A DNA stretch of 64,000 nucleotides from Halobacillus mangrovi (GTDB taxonomy: Bacteria > Bacillota > Bacilli > Bacillales > Halobacillaceae). Below, piece by piece: positions 1 to 8,721 of the stretch; within the stretch, counting starts at the first letter, position 1, and every line of letters starts with the position of its first letter. The translations under genes and the position numbers were made by a program. The DNA is taken from assembly GCF_002097535.1 (NCBI RefSeq), contig NZ_CP020772.1, forward strand, positions 3,136,001-3,200,000. The letters run 5' to 3'. Under the pieces are notes generated by a model. That model saw only the letters and a list, made by a program, of their open reading frames with translations, did no database searches and was not told where the DNA came from.

Positions 1-166
1 TGGTCTTGAACGCGTGCTGAGCAGCTTCTACAGCCTGATCGACTTCTTTTTCAGAAGCTTTCGCCACACGTGCATACGTTTCTTGCGTATATTTATTGAG
101 TACATCAAGTTGATCATCCGTATTTACCCATTCTCCATTAATAAAAAGTTGATAAGATTTCACCAT
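1..166 (-). CDS. Aldehyde dehydrogenase, N-terminal fragment
   Basis: The 55 visible residues read MVKSYQLFINGEWVNTDD and onward, followed by a stretch rich in Ala, Glu and Gln that ends at the window edge. The opening FINGEWV is the typical start of NAD(P)-dependent aldehyde dehydrogenases, which oxidise aldehydes to acids in the cytoplasm. The start is the ATG at 164-166, preceded on the minus strand by AAGGAG. The catalytic Cys and Glu lie outside the window, so the substrate cannot be named. Family assignment is good; subfamily is unknown. Confidence 0.8.
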   Translation of the reverse strand, partial: MVKSYQLFINGEWVNTDDQLDVLNKYTQETYARVAKASEKEVDQAVEAAQHAFKT

Positions 167-356
167 CTTACAAATCTCCTTCCCATGGAATCTATTGTTT
201 GTATTGCCCTTATCACACTTAGATAAACTTCGAGCAACAGTCAAAAAACTCCTTCTAATCAATCGGTGCCCATGCTTCAACTACATAGCAGGATAGTAAA
301 AGGATTCAATTTGAGATAAAGTGATTTGAAAGTTTCCGTTGCCATAGATAAAACTT

Positions 357-475
357 GGAGGTCCGAGCAATCACTCGCTTTCCGTGGGCATGTGCTGAGC
401 CTTATCAGACTACATCTTCCGGAGTCTCACCTATCATGTTCATCCCACAGGAGTCTCGCGATTACTCGAACCTCC
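357..475 (+). repeat. Palindromic intergenic repeat, family B, copy 1
   Basis: Imperfect palindrome of about 120 bp with arms GGAGGTCCGAGCAATC and GATTACTCGAACCTCC. The internal text (CTCGCTTTCCGTGGGCATG and a CCCACAGGAGTCTC block) is shared with copies at 11853 and 31359. Looser outer inverted arms (TTTCCGTT and GGACGGAAAC) extend it on both sides. It lies in the 0.75 kb gene-free stretch 167-876, together with a family A copy. Confidence 0.8.
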
Positions 476-639
476 TTCCTTTATGGGAAGGACGGAAACA
501 TCTAGGTTTCACGAATCCTAAATTATAATGACTCGTTATATGTAAATAAATTCTTATATGTTGCTGTTTAATAGCATGAAGTTAATAATTCTCTTACGCG
601 CTGGAAGGTTTCAATGGGTCGGTAATACACAATACAGAT

Positions 640-765
640 GGGTTGGCTGGAAAACGGCGAAACTCCCCCGGGAGAAGGGGCTAGGCGAGCCCCCACAGAG
701 AGCGTACCGAACGAAGAGGCTTGCCAGTTCCCCCGCAGGAAAGCGAGTCTTTTTCCTGCCAACCC
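640..765 (+). repeat. Palindromic intergenic repeat, family A, copy 1
   Basis: About 126 bp, starting GGGTTGGCTGGAAAA and ending TTTTTCCTGCCAACCC, so the ends are inverted repeats. The inner blocks CTCCCCCGGGAGAAGGGG and GTTCCCCCGCAGGAAAGCG are shared with the copies at 12280 and, inverted, at 31001. Reading frames through it are products of the palindrome and are not called as genes. Confidence 0.8.
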
Positions 766-876
766 TATTTCATATAAGGTTAAGGACCTAAAAAATTTGA
801 AGTTAAGTGTACAGGCTAAAGAGGCTATAATAGAAAAAATGTGCGATTGCAAAACCACTAATTAATAAATCAAACC

Positions 877-910
877 AAAAAAAAGAGATGAGGATGGCCT
901 CATCTCTTTT
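877..910 (-). terminator. Rho-independent terminator of the nucleoside transporter gene
   Basis: Stem GAGATGAGG / CCTCATCTC with a 4-nt loop. On the minus strand it is followed by a run of T, about 15 bases beyond the stop codon. Confidence 0.85.
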
Positions 911-922
911 CTGTGAAATCTA

Positions 923-2110
923 TTATAGGAATAGACCTGCAATTGTTGCAGATAGCATAGAACCAAGGGTAGCACCGATAAGAAGTTTCATACCAAAACC
1001 GGACACGCGTCCGCCTTTTTCTGAATCAATTCCTTGTACGGTACCTGCGATAATCCCGATGGAAGAGAAGTTCGCAAAGCTTGTAAGGAATACCGTTACG
1101 ATACCAACCGTTTTCTCAGATACGCCATCAAGCATATTCTGGAATTCAAGCATCGCTACGAATTCGTTGGTGACGACCTTCGTACCCATGATCGCACCAG
1201 CATCAATTACTTCTGCTGCCGGAATACCCATAAGCAATCCGATTGGAGCAATGATGTAACCTAGAAGCTCTTGCAATGTAAATCCATTGAAGACGGCACC
1301 AAATATAGCGTTCACTAATTCAAGAGATGCAATAAAGGCAATTAGCATAGATGCAACGATCAATGCGATTTTACCGCCATCAAGCGCTCCGTTACCCATT
1401 GCTTCGAAAAAGCTTTTAGCATTCGATACGTCCTGGATGTCAACGTGGTCTTCTTCTTTAGAAACTTTTACAGGAGCAATAATGGAAGCTACAATCAACG
1501 CACTGAACATATTCAATGGAAGAGCAACTAGAATATATTTGGCTGGAAGCATACCTAGATAAGCACCGACAATGGATGCAGATACAGACCCCATAGCTGA
1601 AGCACTGACGATATAAAGACGGTTATCGTTCAAATTGTGGAACTGTGATTTAATGGCAAGTAAAGCTTCTGATTGGCCGAAGAAGATACTATTAACGGCG
1701 TTAAAGGACTCAACTTTTGGAAGACCAGTAATCTTAGATAGTCCCCAACCTAAATATTTAATGATAAACGGCAAGATTTTTAAATAGGTCAAAACAGACA
1801 AGATTGTTGCGAAGAAGATAATAATTAGTAGTACGTTAAAGAAGAAAACACCATTTTCTCCGACTTGGACACCGCCAAGGACGAAGTTAACCCCTTCTGT
1901 TCCGTATTCGATCAACTTATTGAATCCCCAGGAGATTCCATTTATGATCGTTTGTCCGATATCGGTATTGAACATAAACCAAGTAATAAGCAACTGAACA
2001 ACCAGCATGATTCCAATGCCTTTAAAATTAATATTTTTGCGGTCATTTGACATGAGGAATGAAAGTCCAAGAATGACAGCAACTGCAAGAATTCCTAAAA
2101 GAATATCCAC
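923..2110 (-). CDS. nupC: NupC-type concentrative nucleoside transporter
   Basis: A CNT-family polytopic membrane protein of about 395 residues that imports nucleosides with cations. It has many hydrophobic segments, the family's gating region FNAVNSIFFGQSEALLAI and a second conserved block with TNEFVAM. It runs VDILLGILAVAVILG from the chosen GTG start at 2108-2110, which follows GGGGAGG at 8 nt. An upstream alternative start adds 15 residues without a good ribosome binding site. It is a single gene with its own terminator. A cre-like site lies just upstream (2160-2174), which suggests carbon catabolite control. Nucleoside specificity (pyrimidine or purine) is not evident from sequence. Confidence 0.92.
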   Translation of the reverse strand: MDILLGILAVAVILGLSFLMSNDRKNINFKGIGIMLVVQLLITWFMFNTDIGQTIINGISWGFNKLIEYGTEGVNFVLGGVQVGENGVFFFNVLLIIIFFATILSVLTYLKILPFIIKYLGWGLSKITGLPKVESFNAVNSIFFGQSEALLAIKSQFHNLNDNRLYIVSASAMGSVSASIVGAYLGMLPAKYILVALPLNMFSALIVASIIAPVKVSKEEDHVDIQDVSNAKSFFEAMGNGALDGGKIALIVASMLIAFIASLELVNAIFGAVFNGFTLQELLGYIIAPIGLLMGIPAAEVIDAGAIMGTKVVTNEFVAMLEFQNMLDGVSEKTVGIVTVFLTSFANFSSIGIIAGTVQGIDSEKGGRVSGFGMKLLIGATLGSMLSATIAGLFL

Positions 2111-2159
2111 GGATAAATCCTCCCCTAATGTATTAAAAAACTGATAAATGCACAATTGA

Positions 2160-2174
2160 TGAAAATGCTTACAT
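2160..2174 (-). promoter_or_regulatory. cre-like (CcpA) site upstream of nupC
   Basis: The minus strand reads ATGTAAGCATTTTCA. It matches the cre consensus WTGNAANCGNWNNCW except at the G of the central CG. The site lies about 50 bp upstream of the nupC start. Confidence 0.4.
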
Positions 2175-2361
2175 CAAGTAATTCCACTATGAATATTAAC
2201 AGGTTGTCAGACGTCATGCAAGGCTTTTTTACATAGGCAAAATTTTCATGCAGCTTGATAAAAGATGCTCTCTGTGGCTAATTTACCCAACATAGCACGG
2301 TTTTTATCCATTTTTGTCGATTAAAAATTATTTTTACATGTGTATATTCATTAAATTTCAT

Positions 2362-2395
2362 AAAAAAAGCAGACCCATTTGGTAAGGTCTACTTT
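2362..2395 (-). terminator. Terminator of the siderophore permease operon
   Basis: AAAGTAGACC / GGTCTGCTTT stem followed by a T run on the minus strand. The stop codon of the upstream permease (2389-2391) lies within the stem. Confidence 0.8.
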
Positions 2396-3384
2396 GTGAC
2401 GCTCATCTTTCTTAATAAATATAAAAAGTATGGAGCACCGATGACAGCTGTGAAAATTCCTGCAGGGACTTCAGTTGGCGGGAGCAGCCCTCGTCCAAGA
2501 CCATCAGCTAATAATAACAAGGCCATGCCAGTCAGTGCTGAAGCAGGAATTAAAAAGTAATGTCTATTACCTACGAGTTGTCTTGCGATGTGAGGAGCAA
2601 CCAAGCCGACAAACCCTAACGTACCTACAACTGCAACAGAGGCAGCAGCCAAAATGACCGCGACCACAAGTAGTAACGCTCTCGCTCTTTTTACTGGCTC
2701 TCCTAGTCCTTCAGCAACATCATCCCCTAAGTTCAAGACGTCGAGTTTCGGTGAGAGTAATAACGCCAAAGGGAACAGGAGTAGGATCCAAGGAAGAAGG
2801 AGAAGAACATCTGTCCAATCTTTGCCCCACATGCTGCCTGTCAGCCATACGAGGGCTGCGTTTGTTTCAACTGGGAATTTCACTGTCAAAAGCTGTATGC
2901 CTGCCTGGCAAATCGCACCTAAAGCAATTCCTACAAGCGCGAGAGTCGCTGGTTTTACCCCTTGTCTGTAGGCGAATATATAGAGAGCTACTGTTACCGC
3001 ACCTGCTCCAATAAAAGCAGCAATAGGTAAAGCAATGACTGGAGAATCATCCCATAAAATAATGGTAGCAGCCGCCGCTAAGCCCGCTCCTTTTGTTATT
3101 CCTATAACGTCGGGTGAAGCGAGTGGATTTCGAATGATCCCTTGCAGAATCGCTCCGGATACCCCTAATCCAGCTCCGACTAACAGGGCCATCACAATCC
3201 TTGGCATTCGGAAATTTTCAATAATAAAAGCTTGGCCCTCTGGATTTGAACCCTGGAAATAGGTAACAATCGCTGAAGGCGAAATATAAACAGCTCCTAC
3301 ACCAATCGATATAAAGGCACCGACAAAAACCAAGATAGCTAATCCCATTATCCATAACAAAGGGATTTTGTTCTCTTTTTTCAT
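2389..3384 (-). CDS. FecCD-family siderophore ABC permease (YfhA-like)
   Basis: A 331-residue integral membrane permease of the FecCD/BtuC family, the transmembrane half of an iron-siderophore importer. Family marks are GAGLGVSGAILQG near residue 57, the RNPLASPDVIGITKGA block near 85 and the cytoplasmic coupling segment GFVGLVAPHIAR near 263. The start ATG overlaps the stop of the preceding permease by 4 bp and has AAGGAGG 9 nt upstream. Two permeases plus a separate binding lipoprotein, with no ATPase nearby, is the arrangement of B. subtilis yfiY-yfiZ-yfhA, where YusV supplies the ATPase. Which siderophore is carried cannot be read from the sequence. Confidence 0.9.
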   Translation of the reverse strand: MKKENKIPLLWIMGLAILVFVGAFISIGVGAVYISPSAIVTYFQGSNPEGQAFIIENFRMPRIVMALLVGAGLGVSGAILQGIIRNPLASPDVIGITKGAGLAAAATIILWDDSPVIALPIAAFIGAGAVTVALYIFAYRQGVKPATLALVGIALGAICQAGIQLLTVKFPVETNAALVWLTGSMWGKDWTDVLLLLPWILLLFPLALLLSPKLDVLNLGDDVAEGLGEPVKRARALLLVVAVILAAASVAVVGTLGFVGLVAPHIARQLVGNRHYFLIPASALTGMALLLLADGLGRGLLPPTEVPAGIFTAVIGAPYFLYLLRKMSVTK

Positions 3385-4400
3385 GCTTTACGACCTCCTT
3401 TACGGGCTAAATAAAGGAAGAATGGGGCACCAATCAATGCGGTGACAATCCCTACTGGTGACTCTGACGGAAATGCGATAAAGCGTGATATCACATCAGA
3501 CACGGTTAATAAAAGCGCTCCAAATACTGCTGAGACCGGGATGATGTACAAGTAATCAGAGCCTATTATTTTTCTAACGATGTTAGGGATCATTAAACCG
3601 ATAAACCCTATTGGACCTGCAACAGCCACAGAAGCACCCGCTAAAATAACAACCAATAAAGAAGAACCCATTCTAATAAGTCCGATTTTTTGTCCTAGAC
3701 CCCTGGCCACATCATCTCCTAAACTAAGAAGGGTTAGGGATTTAGACAGGGCTAAGGCACCCACTATTCCTACGATCGCCCAAGGAAGCACCAGCTTCAC
3801 GTCTCCCCAATTACGCCCGTCTATTCCCCCGGCCAGCCAAAATAAGACATCTTCTGTGGAGGTTTCATTAAAAAGGACAACCCCTTCAATTATAGAGGAC
3901 AAAAACATGTGGATGGTAATCCCTGCAAGTGCAAGTTTAACAGGGGTCATCCCTCCCCCCGTTGAAGCTAAATAATACACCGTTGCTCCGCCTACTGCAG
4001 CTCCTGCGAACGCGAAATAGACTAACGTGTTCGGAGCTAAATCAGGAAGAAGCACCACACCAAGCACGACCATTAAAGATGCTCCTGCATTAACTCCAAA
4101 GATTTGTGGAGAAGCAAGCGGGTTATTTGTAATGGATTGCATGATGGCACCGGCAATAGCTAAACAAGCCCCAATTACCATGCCAATGACAGCCCTTGGC
4201 AGACGAATGGTATGGATGATGGAGGATGCTTTACTACCGTTGTCGTTAAAAAGGAGACCTAAAACCGTCTTAAAATCAATCTGGTAAGCCCCTATACTCA
4301 AACTGGCGACCAAACTCATCACTAATAAGAGAAGCCCAATCATCAGCGTAAAGCTGATCCGGAACGTATGAGGTTGTTTTTGTTTCAACATTGTTTCCAT
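3381..4400 (-). CDS. FecCD-family siderophore ABC permease (YfiZ-like)
   Basis: A 339-residue FecCD/BtuC-type permease, the likely heterodimer partner of the next gene. It has the conserved GACLAIAGAIMQS block near residue 78, NNPLASPQIFGVNAGA near 93 and the ATPase-coupling GFIGLMIPNIVRK near 269. The ATG at 4398-4400 follows GGAGACA. It overlaps the downstream permease by 4 bp, so translation is probably coupled. It lies 88 bp downstream of the binding-protein gene with a hairpin between, so the binding protein may be made in larger amounts than the permeases. Iron regulation is inferred from the Fur box at 5472. Confidence 0.9.
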   Translation of the reverse strand: METMLKQKQPHTFRISFTLMIGLLLLVMSLVASLSIGAYQIDFKTVLGLLFNDNGSKASSIIHTIRLPRAVIGMVIGACLAIAGAIMQSITNNPLASPQIFGVNAGASLMVVLGVVLLPDLAPNTLVYFAFAGAAVGGATVYYLASTGGGMTPVKLALAGITIHMFLSSIIEGVVLFNETSTEDVLFWLAGGIDGRNWGDVKLVLPWAIVGIVGALALSKSLTLLSLGDDVARGLGQKIGLIRMGSSLLVVILAGASVAVAGPIGFIGLMIPNIVRKIIGSDYLYIIPVSAVFGALLLTVSDVISRFIAFPSESPVGIVTALIGAPFFLYLARKGGRKA

Positions 4401-4456
4401 ATATTATGTCTCCTATTTCTCCCTAAAGCTGATTCCACTTTATCATAAAATGACAT

Positions 4457-4486
4457 AAAAAAGCGGAGGCTGGCCCTCCGCTTTTC
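4457..4486 (-). terminator. Hairpin between the siderophore binding protein and permeases
   Basis: GCGGAGG / CCTCCGC stem with T run on the minus strand. It may be a partial terminator inside the iron uptake operon. Confidence 0.75.
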
Positions 4487-4488
4487 TG

Positions 4489-5448
4489 TTATTCATAAAG
4501 GTATCGGATAGCATCCTCCAAGATTTTCTCTGAAGAAATCAAGCCGCGGAAACGTGACCACATATTGCGATCCACCTCATAAACTTCATCGTTTTTCACA
4601 GCTGATATATCTTGATAAAGGTCATTGTTCTTCCATTCATCTACAACGGTCTGATCGCCCGTCGACATATGGAACATCACATCAGGATTAAATTCTACAA
4701 CTTGTTCCAAATTAATCTTATTGTAACGAGCATCGCCGCTTTGAATGGCATTTTTTAATCCAATAGACTCTAAAAGAGAACCTGTGTAGGATTCCATGTT
4801 GTGAGCAAAGTACCCACTGTCAGCTACTACTGCCGGTAAAACAGTACGATCTTCATCTTCTGGGACTTTTGCACGTAGCTCTTCCATTTTTGCTTTATGT
4901 TCCTTCAGAACTTCCTGCCCTTTTTCTTCCATTCCCATCGTTTTCGCTACCGTTTCAAAACTGTCGATGATTCCTTCGTAATCTGCTGCAAGAGAAGGAA
5001 GGATGATTGTGGGTGCAATTTCAGAAAGCTGATCATAGATATCTTTATGACGCTTCATATCTGCGATAATTAAGTCAGGCTGTAGCGAACTAATCACTTC
5101 TAGCGAAGGCTGTTTACGAGTCCCTACAGACGTATAATCACTGATTTTTTTTCGAATGGGTTCAATGATACGTTCCTTGTCATTATCATCGGCAATTCCA
5201 ACCGGAGATACACCTAGTGACGCAAGGTTATCAACAAAAGAGAACTCTAGAGCTACGACCTTTTCAGGTGTACCAGAGATCTCTGTTTTTCCCATTTCGT
5301 GTTCAATGACACTTGTATCTTCGTTCTGATCTTCTTCTTTCGTTTGATCCTCAGAAGATTGTCCTTCATTCTCACTGGTACCGCAAGCAGTAAGAATAAA
5401 TGCAAAGGCAATCATAAGTATAAAAACCATAAGTTTTCTATGTTTCAT
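4489..5448 (-). CDS. Iron-siderophore ABC transporter substrate-binding lipoprotein (YfiY-like)
   Basis: A 319-residue class III solute-binding lipoprotein. It opens with a signal peptide (MKHRKLMVFILMIAFAF) and a lipobox LTAC that anchors the mature protein outside the membrane. An acidic linker and a two-lobed Fe-siderophore binding fold follow (KVVALEFSFVDNLASLGV; later SLEVISSLQPDLIIADM). The start ATG at 5446-5448 follows GGAGGG; an upstream in-frame start lacks a ribosome binding site and would bury the signal peptide. A near-consensus Fur box lies 24 bp upstream. The ligand is probably a hydroxamate or citrate-type siderophore by analogy with YfiY, but this is inference. Confidence 0.9.
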   Translation of the reverse strand: MKHRKLMVFILMIAFAFILTACGTSENEGQSSEDQTKEEDQNEDTSVIEHEMGKTEISGTPEKVVALEFSFVDNLASLGVSPVGIADDNDKERIIEPIRKKISDYTSVGTRKQPSLEVISSLQPDLIIADMKRHKDIYDQLSEIAPTIILPSLAADYEGIIDSFETVAKTMGMEEKGQEVLKEHKAKMEELRAKVPEDEDRTVLPAVVADSGYFAHNMESYTGSLLESIGLKNAIQSGDARYNKINLEQVVEFNPDVMFHMSTGDQTVVDEWKNNDLYQDISAVKNDEVYEVDRNMWSRFRGLISSEKILEDAIRYLYE

Positions 5449-5471
5449 TTTTCTGTCCCTCCACCTAATAT

Positions 5472-5486
5472 TGATAATCATTCTCA
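5472..5486 (-). promoter_or_regulatory. Fur box
   Basis: The minus strand reads TGAGAATGATTATCA, one mismatch from the 7-1-7 Fur consensus TGATAATNATTATCA. It lies directly upstream of the siderophore binding-protein gene, so iron repression is expected. Confidence 0.85.
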
Positions 5487-5544
5487 AAATAAAACTCTGC
5501 TTTCTATCATAATCAGAAAGTCTCATTCTGTAAAGGGTTTACAT

Positions 5545-5576
5545 AAGAAAAAGGTCGATGAATGAACATCGACCTG
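5545..5576 (-). terminator. Terminator of the LysM-CAP gene
   Basis: AGGTCGATG / CATCGACCT stem followed by a T run on the minus strand, just beyond the stop codon at 5585. Confidence 0.8.
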
Positions 5577-5584
5577 CTAATTCC

Positions 5585-6208
5585 TTATTGACTAATGAAC
5601 ATTTGCGTCCAATAATGACCGTAACTTCCACCTTTAGCGTAACCGACCCCAATTTGTCTTAAGTTGGGATCCAAAATATTCTTCCTATGGCCAGCACTAT
5701 TCATCCATCCATTGACTACCTCTTGTGGCGTGCGCTGTCCTGCTGCAATATTCTCGGCAGCTCGGCGGTAATTGATGTTGAAATCCCTCATCATGGTAAA
5801 AGGCGATCCATAAGTTGGAGATGTATGAGAAAAGTAACCTCTGTCTCTCATGTCTCTTGATTTGTAGCGTGCAACGCGGGATAGCTGCCAGTTTTCTTTA
5901 AGTGCTGGCAAACCATTTTTCGCACGTTCCTGATTGGTCAAATCGATGACCTGTTGTTCTACAGACTTGATATTCCCCTTCAATGGGATGGTCACCCGAT
6001 CACCAGGATAAATCAAGTCAGGGTTATAGAATTGCGGGTTAGCGTTGATAATTTCAGATAATCCAATTTGATAACGCTTGGATATCTTCCACAATGTATC
6101 TCCGCTTTTTACAATATAAGTATCTGTTGCCGCGTGCGTCGTTTGTGGTACCTGGACGAACAATACCGCTGCCATCATCATGACTCCTAACCACATCCAA
6201 AACTTCAC
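5585..6208 (-). CDS. Secreted LysM and CAP-domain protein (YkwD-like)
   Basis: A 207-residue exported protein. Residues 1-26 are a signal peptide ending in THA. Residues about 31-75 form a LysM peptidoglycan-binding motif (YIVKSGDTLWKISKRY). Residues about 86-207 form a bacterial CAP/SCP domain (LTNQERAKNGLPAL; YFSHTSP; AAENIAAGQRT; GWMNSAGHRKNIL; the HYWTQMF end). Related Bacillus proteins occur at the cell surface or in the spore coat region; the biochemical activity of bacterial CAP proteins is not well established. It stands alone between the iron uptake genes and the germination operon. Confidence 0.9.
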   Translation of the reverse strand: MKFWMWLGVMMMAAVLFVQVPQTTHAATDTYIVKSGDTLWKISKRYQIGLSEIINANPQFYNPDLIYPGDRVTIPLKGNIKSVEQQVIDLTNQERAKNGLPALKENWQLSRVARYKSRDMRDRGYFSHTSPTYGSPFTMMRDFNINYRRAAENIAAGQRTPQEVVNGWMNSAGHRKNILDPNLRQIGVGYAKGGSYGHYWTQMFISQ

Positions 6209-6502
6209 ATTCGTTCGCTCCTTTATAGTGTAGTCAGATGTAGTTTGGCTTAATAATAAGATTCTATGTACACCAGAAACTAAAATGCACCTGCCAATGG
6301 TCAGTCGACAGGTGCTATACCTAAGGGGAGGTATACAAATTTATAAATGAAACGAGCGCCCCCACTTTTGCAAGTAGCGCTCTATTCATTACTGCATGGG
6401 TGTGTAATTTCAATACTTGATCCTTTTACAGCAGCACTTTAAAATGTCTGTACTATACAGACGAAACACTCGGGCTATAGGTTTCAAAAAAACAAAATTT
6501 TT
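6209..6502. other. Intergenic region with two hairpins
   Basis: About 290 bp without a gene. It holds an inverted repeat GCACCTG / CAGGTGC (about 6283-6315) and another, GAGCGC / GCGCTC (about 6354-6383). The second could terminate transcription near the end of the germination operon. No other signal was recognised. Confidence 0.5.
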
Positions 6503-7621
6503 TTAACTAATTACTCCGTACTGGACAATCTTCACTTTCACATTTGGAACAATATTAATGTTCGGGAATTCCTCCCCCCACTTCACTTTGTTCCAGTATT
6601 CCGGATGGTAAGCTTGAAGTTTGCGTCCAATATAAAACACATCACTGTTCGCTTCTTGAATGGTAGCTAAGACTTCCTTGGAATCCTCTGTCAATATTTC
6701 TGAGAGCTTCTTATTTAACTCTTTAATTGTTTTTTTATCTGTCAAGTGGTTTCTCGGATATTCCACAACTCTCACTTTTAAGTTTAAATTGATATTAGCC
6801 GTAACTTGATCACCCTCCACCTTAACCTTTATATCATGCTCGTTCTTCATTACCTTAACAGTAATGTAGTTCCTCACATGATTTTCCTCCTCGTCTGTCA
6901 CCTTTTCTGTAATGTTGGTAACCCTGCCTCTCTTGCCCTCTAATAACATTAGCAAAGAGGTGTGATGAGCTGGAATGTACTCACCCGAATATTTATCTTT
7001 ATGGAACAAAGCAAGTCCAATAAAATTTAAAAGCTCCCTCTCCTCATCCACCCTTAACAAAGGGACAGCGAAATCAACCCCCGGTTCAAGTAATTCACCA
7101 TGCAGCGTTTCTATGTTTTCCCCTGTAGAATGAGTAGAAGTAACCAGTCCTTCCAATAGTCCACTGGCGTAACTACTGAAACTCGTCTCATTTTCAGGTG
7201 ATAGTCTAATCGCATCTTCGGCTTTCCCCTCTATAACTGCTATATAAGCGTTTAGATTATTATTCGGATTTCGATAAAATTGATCAAAGACTGGCTGGAT
7301 ACTGTCCTTAGCTAAATCTTCCCCTAATAAGATAACTTTCGATTTTGAAGGGTCAAATGATTCTGCAACCATCTGATCAGTATAATCTCGTGCTTCCCTA
7401 GGAGTGTCTCCTGAGGTTGTAACTACCTTAATTAATTCACTTGCTGGACCATCTGTACTGCGCTGAATCGTTGGAATGGTGACTGTTTCTTGAATTCCTC
7501 CATTTTCATTCTTGTCAAATCCTATGGCAAGCACAAGTTTTATATCTTTAAATTGTCTCTGATCCCAACAGCCTGTAAGAAGAACGAGGCATAAGACTAT
7601 ATAAAACCAATTCTTATTCAC
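6503..7621 (-). CDS. gerKC: GerC-type spore germination lipoprotein (Ger(x)C family)
   Basis: A 372-residue lipoprotein subunit of a GerA-type germinant receptor in the inner spore membrane. The signal peptide ends in the lipobox LLTGC at residue 18, followed by the family's WDQRQFKDI start (the usual form is W-D-x-R). The long extracytoplasmic body matches the three-domain Ger(x)C length. The start overlaps the stop of the B subunit by 4 bp, so the genes are coupled. Expression is expected in the forespore, but no sigma-G promoter was confirmed. The A-B-C order resembles gerK; assignment to gerK rather than another paralogue is tentative. Confidence 0.85.
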   Translation of the reverse strand: MNKNWFYIVLCLVLLTGCWDQRQFKDIKLVLAIGFDKNENGGIQETVTIPTIQRSTDGPASELIKVVTTSGDTPREARDYTDQMVAESFDPSKSKVILLGEDLAKDSIQPVFDQFYRNPNNNLNAYIAVIEGKAEDAIRLSPENETSFSSYASGLLEGLVTSTHSTGENIETLHGELLEPGVDFAVPLLRVDEERELLNFIGLALFHKDKYSGEYIPAHHTSLLMLLEGKRGRVTNITEKVTDEEENHVRNYITVKVMKNEHDIKVKVEGDQVTANINLNLKVRVVEYPRNHLTDKKTIKELNKKLSEILTEDSKEVLATIQEANSDVFYIGRKLQAYHPEYWNKVKWGEEFPNINIVPNVKVKIVQYGVIS

Positions 7622-8721
7622 GATACTCCTCCTCGCTTATTACCTCTAAGCAGACTAACTACATAAATAATTACAAGAAAAGCGATCGAAAATATATAGC
7701 CAAACCATACAACCAAGTTATTAATTTGATCAACCAGGTTCATATTGTAACCGACGATCGAAGACGGGATGAACAAAAGAGCAGCAGCAATCAAATTAGG
7801 AATGGTTGTGGTCTTCGTATTGAAAACATCTATGATGCCTAAGCCTATCATATAAATATAAGTTGTTATCGTCGTTGCTACACTGACCATCCATATTGAT
7901 AGGAAAAACAGGTCGAGCCTTGTTACGACTGGAAACTCAAAGGATTTTAACATAAATAACAACGGTTCTTGAACAAAACTGATTTCTATAGTACTAAAAA
8001 ATGTAAAGCTAACGATAACGGTAAATAAATAAAATAGGACTACACACCAATGAGCGTAAAAAATGGTCCTCAACTTTTGTTTTGGCTTTCCTTCTACTTT
8101 GGAATAAATTACTAAACTAATAATAAAACCAAAGAATGACAAAACAGCCTCATTCGCTCCTTTTATAACAGGCATCCACCCTGATTGTAAGATAGGAAAG
8201 AGATATAAAAGTTTAGATTCTTTTGTTGCATATATGACAAATACGATAAGAAAAATTAACAATGGAGAGACAAACGTGTAAAACCTTCCCATTACGATGA
8301 CACCGCCCGAAGCCAGATAAAAACAAACCAGGATCATAAAAAATGCTAATATCCAAAAAGGTGTCTGAGGGAGTACCCAAAGACTGATCAGGCGGACAAA
8401 CAAAAGCAATATCACCATTCCTACTATTATAAAGTATGCGATATATAGGAAAGAAACGCATTTTCCCACCCACTTGGAAAAAACAGCTTCGTTAATCTCA
8501 AAAAAATCTTTTTCTGGATATCTCTTTGCAATCAGCCAAATGATAAATAGGACTATTTGAAGAAGGATACCTCCAATAAGAAGAGAAATCCAGCCATCTT
8601 GTTTCGCTACAGTATGAAGATCATAAGGCAAAGACAAAATTCCGACGCCAATTTCAGTTTGAACAATAATGAAGAAATACTGACGCCGGGATAATTTAAT
8701 TTTCGTTTTTGTTTTGTTCAT
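7618..8721 (-). CDS. gerKB: GerB-type spore germination permease
   Basis: A 367-residue protein with about ten hydrophobic segments, of the spore germination branch of the amino acid/polyamine transporter superfamily. It starts KIKLSRRQYFFIIVQTEIGVGILSLPY, the normal opening of GerAB-type proteins, which bind the germinant within the membrane. The start ATG lies inside the 3' end of the A-subunit gene (26-bp overlap) and the end overlaps the C-subunit gene by 4 bp. The germinant ligand cannot be predicted. Confidence 0.88.
   Translation of the reverse strand: MNKTKTKIKLSRRQYFFIIVQTEIGVGILSLPYDLHTVAKQDGWISLLIGGILLQIVLFIIWLIAKRYPEKDFFEINEAVFSKWVGKCVSFLYIAYFIIVGMVILLLFVRLISLWVLPQTPFWILAFFMILVCFYLASGGVIVMGRFYTFVSPLLIFLIVFVIYATKESKLLYLFPILQSGWMPVIKGANEAVLSFFGFIISLVIYSKVEGKPKQKLRTIFYAHWCVVLFYLFTVIVSFTFFSTIEISFVQEPLLFMLKSFEFPVVTRLDLFFLSIWMVSVATTITTYIYMIGLGIIDVFNTKTTTIPNLIAAALLFIPSSIVGYNMNLVDQINNLVVWFGYIFSIAFLVIIYVVSLLRGNKRGGVS

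Noticed and set aside
568..865. Open frames of 75-96 codons on both strands
   Set aside because: They run through the family A palindrome, read the repeat itself and lack ribosome binding sites.
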